A stretch of DNA of 64,000 bases from contig CAKZPI010000024.1 in NCBI GenBank assembly GCA_937139155.1, positions 17,245-81,244 on the forward strand, given 5' to 3'. Each line of letters starts with the position of its first letter. The first letter of the stretch is position 1. Position numbers and translations under genes: made by a program. This DNA is from an uncultured Flavobacteriales bacterium (lineage in GTDB: Bacteria; Bacteroidota; Bacteroidia; Flavobacteriales; JBLHRE01). The notes below the pieces were generated by a model. That model was not told where the DNA came from, did no database searches, and saw nothing but the letters and a program-made list of their open reading frames with translations. Shown in pieces: positions 62,267 through 64,000 of the stretch.

Positions 62267-64000
62267 ATGGGAAAATCGAAAACAAAAGACGCTTTACAGT
62301 ACCACGCCGAACCCAGACCGGGAAAAATCTCTGTGGTGCCTACCAAAAAGCATAGATCTCAACGCGACCTTTCTTTGGCCTATTCGCCGGGTGTTGCAAT
62401 TCCTTGTAAGGCCATTGAAGCCAATCCGGCAGATGCCTATAAATATACCTCCAAAGGAAACCTGGTAGCGGTAATATCCGATGGAACGGCAGTCTTAGGG
62501 CTGGGTAATATCGGTCCGCTAGCATCTAAACCTGTGATGGAAGGGAAAGGGGTGCTGTTTAAAATCTTCGCTGACATTGATGTTTTTGACATTGAGATAG
62601 ACTCGAAGAACATCGACCACTTCATTGAAACCGTGAAAGCGATTAGCCCAACTTTTGGAGGAATCAACCTTGAAGACATTAAGGCCCCTGAAAGTTTTGA
62701 AATTGAGCGACGCTTGATTGAAGAACTGGATATTCCGGTGATGCATGATGACCAGCACGGAACGGCCATTATATCCGCTGCCGCATTGATCAATGCCTTG
62801 GAATTGGCCGAAAAGGAAATTGATAAGGTGAGAATTGTTATCAATGGTGCCGGAGCGGCTGCTATTTCTTGTGCAAAACTCTATATAAGCCTCGGAGCAA
62901 ATCCTAAGAACCTTTTTATGCTTGATTCAAAGGGACTGATTCATTCGGGCAGAGACAATCTTTCAAAGTACAAGGCTGAATTCTCTAATGGAAATGAAGA
63001 CATTAGCCTTGATGACTTAATGAAAGGTGCTGATGTATTTGTGGGTTTATCTACAGGTGGAGTTGTATCCAAAGAAATGGTGAAATCGATGGCAGAAATT
63101 CCCATTGTATTTGCATTGGCCAATCCAGATCCAGAGATTTCATATAAAGATGCCAAATCCGTTCGACCTGATGTGATTGCGGCTACTGGTAGAACCGACA
63201 ACCCTAACCAGGTGAACAATGTTTTAGGCTTCCCCTTTATTTTCAGAGGGGCTCTTGATGTTCGCTCAAGGCGGATCAATGAAGAAATGAAAATTGCAGC
63301 CGTTAAGGCTCTTGCTGAACTCGCAAAAGAGTCAGTTCCAGAAGAGGTATCAATGGCTTATAATAATGTAAAACTTGGATTCGGGCCTGAATATATAATT
63401 CCGAAGCCCTTCGATCCAAGGTTGATTTCTTCGGTGGCCCCAGCGGTAGCAAAGGCAGCTATGGACTCTGGTGTGGCAACCATGCCCATTTCTGATTTTG
63501 AGGCCTATGAATTGGACCTTAAACAAAGGTTAGGCTTAGACAATCAGCTGATTCGTCAATTGACCACCCGGGCAAAACAACAGCCCAGAAAGGTAGTATT
63601 CGCGGAAGCGGATAATCCGAAAATTTTACGAGCAGCTCAGATTTCTTACGAAGAAGGAGTAGCCATTCCCATTTTGCTGGGCAAGAAAAACCGAATCCTT
63701 TCTTTAATGGAGGAAAATGGAATTGAGCTTCCTGATGATGTTGAAATCATTGACCCGAAATCAGACGAAGAGGAAACAAGACGGTTGAAGTATGGAGATT
63801 TGATGTGGTCTAAGCGGAAACGTCGCGGCCTTACTAAGTACGAGGCTAGGCGCTTGATGCGTGACCGAAACCATTTTGGGTTGATGATGGTTGAGCAAGG
63901 GGTTGCAGATGCCCATATTTCAGGGATTACCAGGAATTACCCCAACACAATTCGTCCGGCTCTGCAAATCATTGGCATGGATGAAGGAGTAAGGAAAATT
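62267..64000 (+). CDS. maeB: NADP-dependent malic enzyme - phosphotransacetylase fusion (3' end outside window)
   Basis: 578 codons are visible from ATG 62267 to the window edge with no stop. The start (SQRDLSLAYSPGVAIPCKAI) and AVISDGTAVLGLGNIGP are malic-enzyme landmarks, HDDQHGTAIISAAALINAL holds the metal-site Asp, VINGAGAAAISCAKLY is the NADP-binding loop and FALANPDPEISYKDA follows. From about residue 430 (RAKQQPRKVVFAEADNPKIL) a phosphate-acetyltransferase-like domain begins, as in MaeB enzymes of about 760 residues. It decarboxylates malate to pyruvate and makes NADPH. The PTA part is usually regulatory. Confidence 0.95.
   Translation, partial: MGKSKTKDALQYHAEPRPGKISVVPTKKHRSQRDLSLAYSPGVAIPCKAIEANPADAYKYTSKGNLVAVISDGTAVLGLGNIGPLASKPVMEGKGVLFKIFADIDVFDIEIDSKNIDHFIETVKAISPTFGGINLEDIKAPESFEIERRLIEELDIPVMHDDQHGTAIISAAALINALELAEKEIDKVRIVINGAGAAAISCAKLYISLGANPKNLFMLDSKGLIHSGRDNLSKYKAEFSNGNEDISLDDLMKGADVFVGLSTGGVVSKEMVKSMAEIPIVFALANPDPEISYKDAKSVRPDVIAATGRTDNPNQVNNVLGFPFIFRGALDVRSRRINEEMKIAAVKALAELAKESVPEEVSMAYNNVKLGFGPEYIIPKPFDPRLISSVAPAVAKAAMDSGVATMPISDFEAYELDLKQRLGLDNQLIRQLTTRAKQQPRKVVFAEADNPKILRAAQISYEEGVAIPILLGKKNRILSLMEENGIELPDDVEIIDPKSDEEETRRLKYGDLMWSKRKRRGLTKYEARRLMRDRNHFGLMMVEQGVADAHISGITRNYPNTIRPALQIIGMDEGVRKI

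Overview
The window reads as chromosomal DNA of a Bacteroidota bacterium, probably a Flavobacteriales/Cryomorphaceae-like relative (genus not determinable by eye). Reasons: type IX secretion C-terminal sorting domains, SprB repeats, Omp28-like proteins, PorT-like barrels, DUF6029/DUF6340-type proteins, the alternative complex III - cytochrome oxidase operon typical of the phylum, and several TAnnTTTG promoter boxes. No tRNA, rRNA, CRISPR array, transposase or integrase gene was found.

Region 1 (1-18.5 kb) looks like an accessory island whose left end lies outside the window. It starts with the tail of a P-II-like protein, a SpoIIAA-like protein, an NhaA antiporter, a P1B-type metal ATPase, a CDF-like transporter and a truncated Na+/Ca2+ exchanger (all +). 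These converge on a minus-strand CzcCBA-type RND metal efflux operon (His-rich membrane protein, TolC-like, His-rich lipoprotein, adaptor, RND pump). Then come gene-poor, G+C-richer DNA around an unrecognised 300-aa ORF, a DUF6266-type gene, and two divergent toxin-like modules: a HipB-HipA gene fused by apparent internal deletion, and a mobile mystery protein A/B pair (HTH plus Fic). The 239 bp between the two modules carry a 28-bp near-perfect palindrome and four CCTTAC(T) boxes spaced exactly 33 bp apart.

Region 2 (18.5-37.5 kb) is ordinary chromosome: a large PAS/GAF sensor ending in a DHp-like helix without an ATPase domain, coupled to a one-domain response regulator; an NAD-dependent epimerase/reductase, a TauE/SafE exporter, a YdeI/OmpD-like protein, an MFS exporter, a patatin, an AlbA_2 protein, YceI, FabG, a VWA membrane protein, a DUF6340-like lipoprotein, a prohibitin-like protein, a secreted Asp-box propeller and a SPOR protein.

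Region 3 (37.6-48.6 kb) is one respiratory operon: ActA-ActF (alternative complex III, quinol to cytochrome c/oxidase) followed by cytochrome oxidase subunits II and I and a terminator. Subunit III is not here.

Region 4 (48.7-64 kb) has a giant secreted M43-type metalloprotease with eight SprB repeats and a sorting tail, ruvB-queG, then a tightly packed minus operon (TlpA-like thioredoxin, DUF6029 barrel, Omp28-like lipoprotein, PorT-like barrel, UbiX), two more sorted secreted proteins and the 5' part of an NADP-malic enzyme/phosphotransacetylase fusion cut by the window end.

The most interesting signals are the hipBA fusion, the nested palindrome and 33-bp periodic array beside it, the orphan 300-aa gene in gene-poor DNA, and the truncated exchanger at a recombination junction.
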